DNA from: Discostella pseudostelligera
Lineage: Eukaryota > Bacillariophyta > Thalassiosirophyceae > Thalassiosirales > Thalassiosiraceae
Assembly: GCA_036940085.1 (NCBI GenBank)
Contig: JALLBK010000007.1
Span: forward strand, 1-56,953
Length of the DNA stretch: 56,953 bases
Reading direction: 5' to 3'
Shown here: positions 20,407 to 32,300 of the stretch, in pieces
Numbering within the stretch: the stretch's first letter is position 1
Layout of the letters: each line of letters begins with the position of its first letter
Notes under the pieces: generated by a model
The model's database searches: none
What the model saw: only the letters and a program-made list of their open reading frames with translations
Told to the model about the DNA's origin: nothing
Position numbers and translations under genes: made by a program

Positions 20407-21320
20407 CGACGGAATGGACGGTATATCTGTAGGATTCGTGCCACAATGCCGATGGTGGGAAATTCATCAGAGGTAGAGAATCGAAATGGAGGATGCAGGT
20501 TTTGAGAAGTGGACAAAGGCGATCGATATCCGATATCATTAACTTAAAGTCCATATTAAGGAGACGGCTTTGGGTATGATATTCCGATAATAATAGGGAT
20601 TGGAGCCAGACGGAATGGCGCCCATCGCATTCGTTGAATGGATGGAGTTCTGGTTGGGTTTGTTCCTTTCCATTCTTTCTCTGGGATTCTCATGAATTTG
20701 TAATTTTTTCCCACCCCAGAGAAAAAATCACCGGAAGACATGTCATTAATTCTGTCTCAAAGATACTTAAGGAAACTCTCTCACATATATAATGATTCCG
20801 ATGTGTTCCTGACTCCGAATTTTCAAATTTCTGAATTGTTAAATATCTTAGTATCGTTGAGTATGAGGAACACCACGTCATTACTTAACTCGTAATTTTT
20901 CTTTCGGACAGTCGGATCCAACCTGCCTTCCCCGCCGCACTTCCATCTTCGACATCATTGAAAGCGGAACCATGAACCTCCATGGACCATGAACTTCTCC
21001 TCTCTCTAGAGAGAGATAGAGAGCTGCGCCAACCGTCGCGCAGCTAGCGTCGCAGAAGACCTACCGAAAGCTGCATCGAGCAACTTGGTCGCTGATGCGA
21101 AAATAATTGCAACTCTTAACCCCGAATGACTTTCATCTTGAATCTTGAGAGTGAGTGAAACGTGAAACTGCATCGAGATTGGTGGAGGGCTCTCTTTCTA
21201 AATGAATAATATCTAGTGTGACAACTTAGTTCTTAGCTCCTCATTAAAGAATTGCACGTTTTTGCATCATTGTTCCTGTTTGTCATGATGTAGGTATGTA
21301 AAAAAATTCTTCTCAGGTGC
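20407..21320. other. Intergenic region without a recognisable gene
   Basis: About 0.9 kb, relatively AT-rich at 20690-20900. A TCTCTCTAGAGAGAGA palindrome lies at about 21001-21016. Short frames (20556-20741, 20690-20881 on minus) show no domain. The right end should contain the 3' UTR of the TLC gene. Confidence 0.45.
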
Positions 21321-22537
21321 TTAAGCCGACGGAACAGAATTTATCAATTTCCCAATCTCTTCTTTCCCCGTCTGCACAATCATCGCCACAAACAAAATTT
21401 GAATCAATGTCAAAAACACACAACAGTAATATATCACCCGTAAATATCCCCGTCGTCCATGTACTCTCGGTACATTACTTTTCATCGCTGCCGTGGCATC
21501 CCGTGCAAAAAAGTACGTGGCATAGGGCCAAAGGATCAACCGACAAACAATGAAGGAGAGGACGAATAAACCACCAAGGACTAATTTTGTTTTGGGAAAG
21601 GCTTCGTCCAATCCAGCAATACCATACTTGGGATCAAAATTCGCGAGGAGGCAGAGTATGGCAGTGGAAATTTCCGAAAATCCAAAGTAAAACATGGCGT
21701 AGAAATGACAACAGCCTGGGAACATGCCACCCCTAATTGAAAGCAAGAGAGTGGGAGATGCCGTTGAGAGTTGTGTATAGGAGGAAGTAAAAACATTGCA
21801 CATAAATAATATCAGTAATGGTTCACGAAACAAGAAATTCATTCATTCACTACTTACCAAGCCGCGGCACCCGCAAACAAATGATGCAAGACAAACTCAA
21901 TCCCATCATTCCAATATAACGTATCATATAAATTCTTCACTTGATACACCAAAAAGAAAGTAATCAGCCGTTGTGCACCTGGATGATATTTGAATATCCG
22001 TTCTTCATATCCTGATGCATGCATGGAATGCTCCGTTGATTTGCCCAAGGACATGAAATGATGTATAATTTCGGAACAGACTTCTCGATTGGATATGGCA
22101 AGATAGGCACAGACTAGTAACGATAGGAAATCGACAGATAAGTGGCGTGCGAGTATGCCTACATTGTGGGGTGATTCATTCAATATGGGTATGTGGCTGG
22201 TGTAGTGTCGTAGCAACGTTTTGGTAACATGTTCAATTCCAAAGAGTAGGGCGACGTAGAATGTTACCGTGGCCAATGTGGCGTAGAGAGTTGGACCGCC
22301 AAGACCATAAATGTGAGGACTCTTGTATTCGTTATTGTTGTTTTGAGTAGAAGTGCTGTTGTTGCTTTTGTTTGGTAGCCGCTTGTTCGCATCGTCCTTG
22401 TCGATCGTTTCCAATTCGGGGAAGACGAAGGAATCATGTGTTAGGAGGAGGAAGGACGAGGAGGAGCGACGCTTGAGGTTGTTGCCGCCGCTGCCATTGG
22501 ACGAGGCTTTGTTAGTGTTATTATCCCGGCGGCACAT
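21321..22537 (-). CDS. TLC-domain (TRAM/LAG1/CLN8-like) membrane protein
   Basis: Two exons, 22537-21858 and 21732-21321, with a phase-2 GT-AG intron that rebuilds a Trp codon at AAAW|GGMF; 363 aa. A Ser/Asn-rich N-terminal cytosolic region is followed by about six to seven membrane segments. The TLC signature is visible: ARHLSVDFLSLLVCAYLA, IIHHF, KNLYDTLYWNDGIEFVLHHLFAG (the paired His that is essential in ceramide synthases) and FYFGFSEISTAIL. A final helix follows (VIYYCCVFLTLIQILFVAMIV). TLC proteins are ceramide synthases, TMEM56-like lipid-handling proteins or ER lipid sensors. The homeobox/Lag1 flank of true ceramide synthases is absent, so a TMEM56/CLN8-like role is more likely. ER localisation is inferred. 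Confidence 0.82.
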
Positions 22538-22941
22538 GGTCGGATTGTTGTTGCTTTAATTGTAGGAGTAGGTAGTAGCTGGATGAGGCGCGACGAGGTG
22601 CCGTGTTCGGGTTTGTGGAAGAAGTGGAAGGAGTGGAAGATATCGTGTGCTGCTCGATGGCCGTCGTCATCGTCATCGTCGTCCGTCATTTTTTTCGATC
22701 GATGGATTTGGTGGAGGAGAAGGACGACGTGGCGGTTCGCGCCACAGGCCTCCCGCCATGTTTCAATCTCCCGCCATTTTGAAACTTCAACTTCTTGAAA
22801 ATCCAGCACACGTCACCGCTTCTTCTGTCGCCGCCGCGCCGCCAGCCAAAAATCTCCATCTCCACCGCCGCGACGACGACACGTGCACCATCTTTACACC
22901 ATGAATCTTCCACATGGCCGTAAGCGAATCACCTATGCACC
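22538..22941. promoter_or_regulatory. Divergent promoter with two CTCCCGCCAT sites
   Basis: The gap lies between the TLC gene (-) and the LON-domain gene (+). CTCCCGCCATGTTT (about 22750-22763) and CTCCCGCCATTTT (about 22768-22780) lie in tandem, 18 bases apart. ACACGTGCA occurs near 22880. Frames antisense or alternative to these bases are Arg/Ser shadows. Confidence 0.5.
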
Positions 22942-23100
22942 ATGATATGCCAGCAGCGACGACGACGACGACGACGACCAAGGCCTGCGCCAAATGGAGC
23001 CCAGTTCAACCTCGAGACAAACAATGACGTTATGGTTGCAGATGGTTACCATAATATGAATGCAGCAGCAACAATCCATTACGAACTCAACACCAACACG

Positions 23101-25683
23101 ATGAGAACGACGACGATGGGCAACCGCTCGAGATCGAGCGGCAGTAGAAGTCGAAGAAGTAGATGTCCGCACTCGTTGATGTTGTTCACCATATCTCTGC
23201 TCTTGACGACGAGAACTCTATTTTTCAACACCGCCGCCGCCTACCAGTGCTGTTTTACCCCACCACCAACATTATTTCATCCGGGTCGTCTGGTTTCGTT
23301 TTTACCGGCAACACCGTCATTCCGACCACGACGGCAATACCTCCCCTTGGTTCTACGTGCTATGAACAACGATGAAAGTGACGCTGAACAGCAACATGAT
23401 GACGTGAATGGCTGTGGCTCTGAAAACAACAATGAAGAAGTGGAGATCAACGGCATCAACAACAATTTCAATGAAGTAGAAGACGATGGCGAGGAAGAAG
23501 AAGACACTACTAATATTCACTACCATCTCTCCAAAATATCCTGGCTTCCCAATGTCAAATTGGGCAAACAACCCTATGAGAGCACCACTGCTTCGGCTGT
23601 TTCATCATCATTGCAAGGGGGGGACTATTACAGAACGGTTACAACACACTCTTCATCCAGAAATAACAAGAAGAATCGTAAAGTTGAAGTCCTTCCAGTG
23701 TTGCCCATGACAATGGTGTGCGGTTTGGGTGGTGACATTCTCTCCACGGACGATGCAAATGAGGATGAGGAAGATATTGGCACCGACTTGTTCGGAAGCA
23801 GACGACGAAATAGGAATAGCAACAGTGACGAAACAACAATTCTTGGCTTCCGGTCAGATAATGATGATTTACACCCACAACAAATTCTCGGACCACCCTT
23901 CTCTTCTGGTGGTACCTCTTCGTACTTGCCACACACTAAGAATCACGTATTAACCATCTCCGAACCACGGTATAAACACATGTATGATGATTTGCTTCGG
24001 TTGGGGAAGTATGCTGGTGCACGACGAGAGGGGATGATACGTCGTGAGATGGAGGAGGCGGAGAGGAAGAATCGAGTGAGTGGTAGCAGTGGCAGTAGTA
24101 GCAGCAGTAACAACATGCCTTCATCCGCATCCTCCTATCCGAATCCAGACGAGAAGCGACGATTTATAGTCACCGCCGCCAATCCCATCGAGGATGGGGT
24201 ATTTGCCGAGTATGGATTGTTATTCCAATTGAAAGATTTGGATGAAGTGTCTGCGGTGGGTGAAGTAGGTGGCGGAGGAGAAGATGGTGGATTAACAATG
24301 GAAGAATTGGAAGACTTGGTTGGCAGCTACCATGATGATGGAGAAGGTTATGGCTTTGTTGACATTGGTGACGAAGACGACGAGGAGGATGTAATGGATA
24401 TACTGCTTCGAACACACTATGAGGCCACACATGATGTTGTGGGCCGTGTACGGATACATCGGTTTGTCAATCCAGATTGTTTTACCGAGGATCCTCCGGG
24501 GGGAGAGGAGTACTTGATGGCTGAGGCGACGATATTGGATTTGGTGGACGAGGGGAAGGGGGGTGGGGAGATTGAGTTGATGAGGGAGCAGAAGTTGAGG
24601 GCTGCTGCTTCACGGGGGACAAAAGTCAAGGCACAGCAGACAACCACCACATCGACTACTGCCGCCACCCCATCAACGAACGCACTGAGCTTGGAAGGGG
24701 AGTTGGCGAAGGCGGTTGCACGCATCAAAGAGGAATTGCGTTCGTCTGTGGGCGAAGCCTACAATGAGCAGCAGCAGTTGTTGCAATCTGACAACGTAAA
24801 GGATAAACTACGTGCAGCGCTCGACGAGGCTCCTACCATCAAGAAGACTTCCAGTACTGACTCAACGTCGTCGTCATCGTCATTACCATCAGCAACCAAC
24901 AATCGTAAGGGCATTGAGCATATCACCGCCATCACCTCACCTCGCAAGGCAGGCGGCGGTAGCAGTGGTGGTGTCTACGTCGAAAAACTCCACGAGGATT
25001 CACTGACCAAGGAAGAACGTCAACTCCGTGAATCCTTCGCCAAACTCGTAGCTCTGCAGCATGAACTGAAAGAGGAATGCCGCTTTACCCGAGTATCAGT
25101 TCAGACGTTTGGTGTTGGTCCAGTCGGCGTTTGGCTATCGGCGGCCGCATGGTCGCAGTTTGTTGAGAAGCGATTGGAAGCTACCTACGATGATATGCAG
25201 AGCGATTTGCAGTCGAAGTTGGTGGAATACTTGGCAGGTAGAGATGAGGACTTAGGTCATGGTGAAGTCGCGGACATTAGCAATGATGACATAAGTGGCC
25301 TCGAGGAGGCTGAGACTATTGACTTTGAAGATCTAAGTCCACAGTTGCAGCAGGAATTTCAGATTGTTCAAGCTCGCGCCACCGAAGAGTTGGGCCCTCT
25401 AGCATTGGACCGAGCAATACAGATACAACGCATCGTGCAGGCCGAGAGCTATGTCGAACGGTTGGACTTATTAAGAGAATGTGTTGACAATGAGAGGAGA
25501 CGTTTAGAGGCAAAGAAGATGCTGAAATTATTGGCATTAAAGATTAAGAAGGAAGGAGGAAGTTCGATTTTGCATCCAGGTGCTCGACGAGAGGCAGCAA
25601 GATCTATCTTCGAGAGGTTGATATCTTCCACGGATGTCAGCAGAGATCAGGCGGAAGACCAAGACAATGGGTCCTTTCAATGA
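23101..25683 (+). CDS. Plastid-type protein with LON substrate-binding domain, no ATPase
   Basis: Single exon. The frame is open from the ATG at 22942 (913 aa), but the ATG at 23101 puts the signal peptide near the N terminus and is preferred (860 aa). It has a basic start, a hydrophobic core (LMLFTISLLLTTRTLFF), NTAAA-YQCCF with an aromatic +1, then a Pro/Ser-rich transit-like stretch: a bipartite plastid presequence. The LON N-terminal domain is spread around acidic and Ser-rich insertions: VEVLPVLPMTMVCGLGGDIL, HVLTISEPRYKHMYDDLLRLGK, RRFIVTAANPIEDGVFAEYGLLFQL and VVGRVRIHRFVNPDCF, then EYLMAEATIL. The C-terminal about 230 residues are a helical, charged domain (LTKEERQLRESFAKLVALQHELK). 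No Walker A or Ser-Lys protease motif exists. Role inferred: plastid substrate recruitment or a stress-related scaffold. Confidence 0.8.
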   Translation: MRTTTMGNRSRSSGSRSRRSRCPHSLMLFTISLLLTTRTLFFNTAAAYQCCFTPPPTLFHPGRLVSFLPATPSFRPRRQYLPLVLRAMNNDESDAEQQHDDVNGCGSENNNEEVEINGINNNFNEVEDDGEEEEDTTNIHYHLSKISWLPNVKLGKQPYESTTASAVSSSLQGGDYYRTVTTHSSSRNNKKNRKVEVLPVLPMTMVCGLGGDILSTDDANEDEEDIGTDLFGSRRRNRNSNSDETTILGFRSDNDDLHPQQILGPPFSSGGTSSYLPHTKNHVLTISEPRYKHMYDDLLRLGKYAGARREGMIRREMEEAERKNRVSGSSGSSSSSNNMPSSASSYPNPDEKRRFIVTAANPIEDGVFAEYGLLFQLKDLDEVSAVGEVGGGGEDGGLTMEELEDLVGSYHDDGEGYGFVDIGDEDDEEDVMDILLRTHYEATHDVVGRVRIHRFVNPDCFTEDPPGGEEYLMAEATILDLVDEGKGGGEIELMREQKLRAAASRGTKVKAQQTTTTSTTAATPSTNALSLEGELAKAVARIKEELRSSVGEAYNEQQQLLQSDNVKDKLRAALDEAPTIKKTSSTDSTSSSSSLPSATNNRKGIEHITAITSPRKAGGGSSGGVYVEKLHEDSLTKEERQLRESFAKLVALQHELKEECRFTRVSVQTFGVGPVGVWLSAAAWSQFVEKRLEATYDDMQSDLQSKLVEYLAGRDEDLGHGEVADISNDDISGLEEAETIDFEDLSPQLQQEFQIVQARATEELGPLALDRAIQIQRIVQAESYVERLDLLRECVDNERRRLEAKKMLKLLALKIKKEGGSSILHPGARREAARSIFERLISSTDVSRDQAEDQDNGSFQ

Positions 25684-26133
25684 AATCGGCCTGAAGACTA
25701 AATGAGAGTGATAAATTAATATTGTGTAGTAGCATCCTGTGTTCAGCAACCAATGTAGTGATAACATTCGTCGTAATTGCGGAGAGTACAGACCGAAGCA
25801 CACCTCAGGGTCTTGCTGATTGACTTTGAATGAAATAGAGCACACCAAAACGAAGAACGAACTCGCAAAAAGAAGTAAGCGCTACAGGTCAGTCTCACAA
25901 ACACTATAGAGTAGGAGTAAATTCTGAGAAGCAATTGATTTCATTAAATATTCTACTACAAATACAAAGCAACGGAAGTGATAGCAGGGGATGGCAAGAA
26001 AATGATGATATGTGTGCGAGCGCGTTGATATCACGATAATGCTCACACACAACCATCAATACACTTTTTATACACAATGAATAGAGATAGATATTGGATA
26101 CGTCGTCGTCGTCGTCGTCATCATCATCTCAAT
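25684..26133. other. Convergent intergenic region
   Basis: About 450 bases separate the stop of the LON-domain gene from the stop of the CAP-domain gene. The region should contain both 3' UTRs. A CGT/CAT triplet microsatellite at about 26101-26128 abuts the CAP stop codon. No gene, RNA or repeat family is evident. Confidence 0.5.
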
Positions 26134-28054
26134 CTACAGATGACAACCAGTCTCTGGACACAATGGCTTACACGGTGAATCATCCATCATCATGGGTTTC
26201 ATCCAATTATTGCCCACACTGGCACTGTACGAATCCATGACACAATTACCAGGCTTAGAGTAACGACATACCTGAAAGCGGCATATCTCACCATTACTCA
26301 TCGTTTTGACACTCTCGCCACAACCAATGTACCGGGAGGCATACCACATACTTTGTGTCAAGTGAGCATTATCATTCCACCCCCAAAACTCTTCATTGTC
26401 CACGAATCGCTTTGTGATACGATCGGCGGGGTACAATTGTCCCCAAGCGCCTGATCCCTTGTTCTTGGCTAGATTCTCTCCATAACTGGAGGCATCGTGA
26501 TGTATACCCTCCTCATTGCACGTGCTCAATAACCGGTTGGCATAATCCATGGCATCGGCCTTGAGACTGGCATTCCATCGCAAATGCCGGTAGCTCTTGT
26601 TGCAATACTGTCCATTGTAGCATCGGGTATGCCAATCGCGACGACGATAATCATGAGCCCACCACCATTCACAATCTCGCTCGGTCATATCATCTATCCA
26701 ATCATACCCTAGCTTGAAATCATGATTGATGGACGAGATGAAGGCACCACCCTTGAGGACTTCCTGACCATCCACAATGAGATTGTAGTACCCTTGACCA
26801 TTTTTGCAACACACCCCGTCCAAATCACTAAATGACAAATTGTAATCACCCGGCGGCAAACAGTCTTCAATGGCCTTGACCGAGTTGGCAGGCACAATAG
26901 CCCCCATTTTCATTACCACACTGCCGTTACTTTTGGTAATCTTCCATGATGTCTCCTCGCCATACTTGTCCACCTTGGTGGTCACACGGACACGATGACC
27001 ACGTGCGCCACTGGGTAGGGTGCATGTTCCCTGTGGCACTTTCATTACTGATTTTACCTTGGTGCACCAATTGTCAGAACTGCCACCACTACTCGAACCG
27101 CTACCAGTAGAAGTGGTACCATCAATTCGTGAACTTACTGGGGCAACATTCAGTGTAAACACCTTGTTACTCCAACCATCCTTGACACTAACAATCTGCC
27201 CACTTTGCTCTCCATTCAAGTATACCTTGAAGAAACCACACCCATACACGTCGGGGTTGCCAGGACACATGCCATCTCCACTCTTGTCAGATACTACCAC
27301 CTTGTAGGTACCCGATGGCAGACACCATTTCCCAGAATAGTTCATGTCATCGGCATAGCGAGTGTTGGAGGGTGGACCCTTGGCTACTGCGTAATTGGAT
27401 CCGTCGAGAATCTTCCAGGTGGTTTCATAGCCGTAATTGTCGGTTTTGAGGACCACCATTACGGAGCCTTCGTTGGATGAGCAGGTGGTGGAGGTGGCAT
27501 GACGATGGTCGTATTCTTCAAGGGTTGTGTAGGAGGTGGAAGATTCGGAGCCTCCGAGAAGATCGCTGCCCTCGAGCTGTTAAGTTTGGGTAGTAAAAAT
27601 AATTCAGATATATTTAGAGATGAGATGAGAAATTTTATTGGGGGTATGACATTTGACGTACCAAGATGCTATTCGGATCCGGCGCATACTCTTTATCAAT
27701 TGGAATATCATCTTCATCCCAATAATATAAGCCAGTATTAGAGGTTGGGTCGTCAATGACATTGCCTACAATGTCCACACTGGCATACTCCTCCACTACT
27801 GCTGCCGACTCTTGCGCAGCCGATACTGATTCTTCCATCACTCTACCAGCATCACTTTCATTACTACTAGTACCAGCAGCGTCGGCTAGAAGTCGGTGAC
27901 GATCTACAACTGCTTCTTCATCAGGGAAAAATTCAATTTGATCACCGACCTCTTCAATACCACTGCCTTCTGAGCGTCGTAGGGAGATGGCGCCTGCACT
28001 GGCTGAGCCAGTGTAGATGGCAGCGGCCATGGTGAACAATGCGGCGCTCCTCAT
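26134..28054 (-). CDS. Secreted CAP/SCP-domain protein with two lectin-like modules
   Basis: Two exons, 28054-27662 and 27576-26134, phase-0 GT-AG intron; 611 aa. It has a signal peptide at residues 1-20 (LFTMAAAIYTGSASA) and an acidic region of about 100 residues. Two related about 105-aa modules follow. The first has GYETTWKI, KWCLPSGTYKVVVSDKSGDG and GFFKVYLNG. The second has GEETSWKI, DCLPPGDYNLSFSDLDGV and GYYNLIVDG. They share the E-T-(T/S)-W-K-I, C-L-P-x-G-x-Y and D-x-x-G pattern. The C-terminal CAP domain contains LRWNASLKADAMDYANRLL, HHDASSYGENLA, LTQSMWYASRYIGCG and VCRYSKPGNC, that is, the CAP1/CAP2-type His, Glu and Cys positions. CAP proteins are extracellular and bind lipids or act in defence. 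The start at MRSAALF was chosen because the signal peptide begins there. Confidence 0.85.
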
Positions 28055-29336
28055 GATTGCAGGATGATTGTTCTGACACACACACACACTACTTATCTCT
28101 GATGAGACGATAATCAGGCAGTTAATCAGCCGACGATGGAGAGCAGGAGATCGAGCCCAACGATGCGACGATGAGAATTCGATGGTATCGCATCGGTAGA
28201 ACTTTTTTTGTGAGTGGAGGATTGCTTGCCTTTTCGAGAGGGTTGGCTTTTGGCTGCTTGCTGCTGCATGCTCCTGTTCCCAGTTCAATGCAAGCAAAGC
28301 AATGCAGTGGGCGGGAAGTTTGGTCGGTGGTGGGAGAAACGAGCTCGAACGCCTTTCCACATCAGAGTGGGGGGGGGGGGGGAGTGGAGAGGTTGTAAAA
28401 GGGAGATTCTATCGCCCAAATCTTTCTGAACGCTCCATTCCAATTCTACATGTTCCTACGTTGAAATATAGGTGTTTCTTGAATTCAAATATTGGATTTG
28501 CGGTTCAATCTCTTCTCATCAACGGAAATGAAGATGCCCAATGGGGGGCCATTCCGAGAAACATCTGCTTTGCACAGTGCGGGCATGCCACGTGGACCAA
28601 AACAGACGTTCAATACATAACAACCTACAGCAATGCATACCAATTCCTACGAGAAAACCACATTGGCTCTTGTAGTAAGCGCCTTGGGGGCCTACCATAC
28701 CTATTCCTCCATAGAAGATATCTACTCCTCGGAGTCGAGCAAGAAGTTCTGACGTAAAAAATCCGGAATGCGAGACTCCGAGTGGTTCTTTCTCGGATTT
28801 GTTAGGGATGGTTCTCAAAATTCACAAGAAAGTCGTATGCAGGCCAGACGAGAGTTCCGTCGACGGACAGAAAGTCCCCTCGACGGACAGAAGTCACCGA
28901 CGGCCAGACTGAGAAGACAAAAAGGAGTGGAGTATGTGGGGGTGGTCGTGATGAAAGCCGCGCGCCAAAAACTGACTTGGATGGATTTGCCTTCATTCTG
29001 CCACCACCTCCAGCCATACCCAGATCGTCCCGATGGATGACGATGTTCGTAGGCAGCACCCGCCTTGCATCTCCTCCCGCCGATCCGATCCTATCACTCC
29101 ATAGCAACAGCTTCATCATTATTGCCTTCTCCATAAGTAAGAGATGATGATGGTCTGATGCAAGGATGGGCGGGATGTTGGTGGAAATGATAGCTAAGAG
29201 TATTACCATCAAACACAATTATCATTACAGTAGCAACTATTTCTTATATGCAAAAAATTAATGCGGAGAGCTTCCTCTTCTACCACTGTTAATGCATTAC
29301 ATGCAAACAATTCATCTCCGAATCTACCCCCACTTG
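28055..29336. other. Intergenic region, one weak minus-strand ORF
   Basis: About 1.3 kb lies upstream of the CAP gene and downstream of the RCC1 gene. A GGCGGGAAGTTTGG element near 28310 lies about 255 bases upstream of the CAP start. A minus-strand frame at 28802-29218 (138 aa) begins with a signal-like MCLMVILLAIISTNIPPILA but then becomes composition-biased, with no domain; I do not call it a gene. CGACGGACAGAA is repeated at about 28861 and 28880. Confidence 0.4.
28369..28382 (+). repeat. Uninterrupted run of 14 G
   Basis: Fourteen consecutive G residues lie in the upstream gap of the CAP gene, next to further G-rich sequence (GTGGTGGG upstream, GGAGTGGAGAGG downstream). It could form a G-quadruplex or be a simple homopolymer. 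Its length is uncertain because homopolymers are error-prone in sequencing. Confidence 0.8.
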
Positions 29337-32300
29337 TTATAGGAGTATACCATTGGCGACAGTGTGTGACCCGGAGGATGAAACAAATTCAATATCCACC
29401 GGACCGGAAAATAAAACCTTCGTAGGTGTGGATTGCGAAGCGACCTCATCTATACCGAGCTGATACCTTTCATTAAATCCTGTGGCATAAACACTATCCT
29501 TGCCAATGAAGAAGACACTCTGAGAACTAGGCCCCGATCCAATTCTTTCTATTATAAAATCAGGATCATCGAAAACTACATCCGATATCGGGGCCTCTGC
29601 ACTGCTCTTAATGAAGGTGCCATCACCTAATTGTCCTTCGTCATTTCTACCGCACGATTGAGCAGATCCGTCATCGAAGAGGAAGAACGATGATTCTTTG
29701 CTCGCTGTGACTGCTACGATCTTGCCTGGACCCAATCCCGAGATAATCTGGAGTGGACACGAATATTTGCAAAAACAGCAGCACGCGTGAGGCATCCAAT
29801 ATTTCTCAAGCACAATTCCATTGCCAGACAACTCTCTTTTCAATCTGTGCAAAGATCTCTCACCTTAGGTGTCAGCAATGGATTTCCATCTGTGAATTCA
29901 CACTGCTGAATAAAAAGATTACTTCCGCTTCCCCACACTGTACCTTCGTTCGCATTTATAAACAAGGAGAAACTTTGACCCGCTGACAAGCCGGTAATGC
30001 CATTCAATTCTTTAATCAAAACGGGTCCCGAGGAGGAACGAGTTTGTGGTGGTTGACCTATTTGACCGACATCGTTCGAGCCACAGCCATAGACCTTGCC
30101 GTCTGCTGTCAAAAGTAAAGTAAATTCTGCACCCACTGCTCCGAGAATGACATTGTCAAAACCATTCACCTCAGTAAACATATCAACAGATGTTGTGCCG
30201 AGATCACCTAAGCAAAGTTGCCCCTGACTGTTGCTTCCGGATACATACGCTTTACCGCCCTCTGAAATTATTAATGAATGCATCGGCCCTGAATCCGATT
30301 GTGGACCCATTCCAGCGTAAACTTTTGCAAAAGGAGGTGCAGTCACCATCTCACCAGCAGCATTCACCACTTGTGACACTGGCAGAAAGACATTCGTACC
30401 TACGCACAATTGCGTGTTATCTCCTTGGCAATCCTGAACTTTCCCAAGACCTAGATGCCCGTAATAACTGTCCTTAGACTCTATAAATCCTGCCGCTGAC
30501 ACTTTGCCATTGGCGTCGATGAGGAAGGTATGTCGCGATCCGGCAGACAGATCACGGATATCTTCATTAATCTCCTCGGGAACTGGTTGATTTTGATCGA
30601 GGCTACCCCCTCGGCCTTCCTCGGCACCCCAGAAAAACCAACGGAATGCAGATTCAGTTGGTGACTAGAGTGAGAGCACGGATTAAGGAAGATTGATCAT
30701 TAGTTTGAGCACAAATGCGATGAAAGACGCTTGAAACACAAATCATCGTAGACAAGGACTTACAAATGTTGGTGAAAGTGTCGGTGAAATTGTTGGTGAA
30801 ATTGTTGGTGAAATTGTTGGTTCATCTGGTAAACAAAACAAAGGAAAAAACTTGTGAGCGAGATGATACACTAAAGTTGCCTGCGTCGAACGGCAACTAG
30901 GTAAGAACACAACAAGAATGAGTGAGCCACAAACTTTACCTGTTACAATGGTTGGTGACTATCAACATTCATAGAATAGAACGTGATGGCCATTAGTTGG
31001 AGCAGCAGAAACTCAATAATCTAAAACAATGAACTACTCACATCCGTCGGGCTAAAAGTTCTACAAACGTCATGAAAAGAAAATGAAGTGGAACCAAACA
31101 TATAGTTAGATGCAACCAATGCACGAGATCAAGCGAGCATGGATTAGACTCACGGTTCAAGGGTCCTATAGAAGATGCAGAGAGTAAAAAACAATGCGTT
31201 GAGTGCACAGCAAACTAAACCAAAAGCAGCATACTTATAATCAAAGACTCCATCGACAATCAATCGAGTTACTTACGACTGGTTGCAAAGCGGATAGAGT
31301 AAGAGAAAAATAAGGATGAGAGTCAGTGAGATTCGCGAACGAACAATAAAAAAGGCGAAAAAGAATGATGCCCACTCACGACAGTAGGGTTAAGAGTTGG
31401 ATTAAATGTTGGTGGGACCGTTGGTTCATCAGTTGGATTTTGCGTGGGCTCTACAGTTGGAGTACCAGTTGGAAAAAGCGTGGGCTCTACAGTTGGGAAG
31501 TTCGTTGGGTTAAACTTGTTGAAATGAAACCAAGAGACGAATTCATGTGAAATGAGTGTGACGAGCAAGTTTATGTGCAACCAATACACAGACCTTAAAA
31601 CAACTCACCGTAGGATAGGCGGTGGGGTAAACCGTCGGAGACTCGGAGGGTATCAAGCAAGTGATCGCAACCGTATGCGTCCCTGAACTTGAAATCTTCG
31701 TGATATCAAAGAAATCTGCCTCATCTCCGATCTGTACCAACACTGGAGAGGGTTGTACTTCATCTTCTCCAATACCCAATTGAAATCGATAATTCTGCCC
31801 AGCACCGAACACTACGTCGCCGTCCGCAATGAAGAAGACACTCTTGGAGCTTGCTCCGGAACCTATCCTCTGTACTTTGATGCCGTGGGGCAAGTCAACA
31901 TTCACCGGTTCAGTGGAATCTTTGAATGTCCCGTCACCGAGTTGTCCCTCATCATTACGACCGCAGGACTTGACCTTTCCGCTATTTAGGAGGAAGTACG
32001 ACGATTCATGTCCAGTCTCGATAGATGTGACGTTGGTGACGACAAGTTTCTATAATGGTACGACAATGGAGGAAATCATGTTTTGTTAGACCAACAAGTG
32101 AACGTAATAAATGCAGATATAATAGATGCCACTTCTTCTCGTACCTTCGGAATATCTAAAGTATCACCCTCGGTACTCTCGCACATTTGACCAAACAGAT
32201 TACTACCGCTTCCAAATACATGTCCCGTCCTCGACAAATATAAACTGAAACTCAAGCCTGCTGATACTTCCGTAATATTTGCCAATCCATATGCTTGATC

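Noticed and set aside
21001..21016. TCTCTCTAGAGAGAGA palindrome as an element end
   Set aside because: It is a simple GA/TC dyad with no partner copy or flanking duplication.
28802..29218. Minus-strand 138-codon frame with a signal-like start
   Set aside because: After the hydrophobic start the composition is biased, there is no conserved motif, and the region overlaps short direct repeats.
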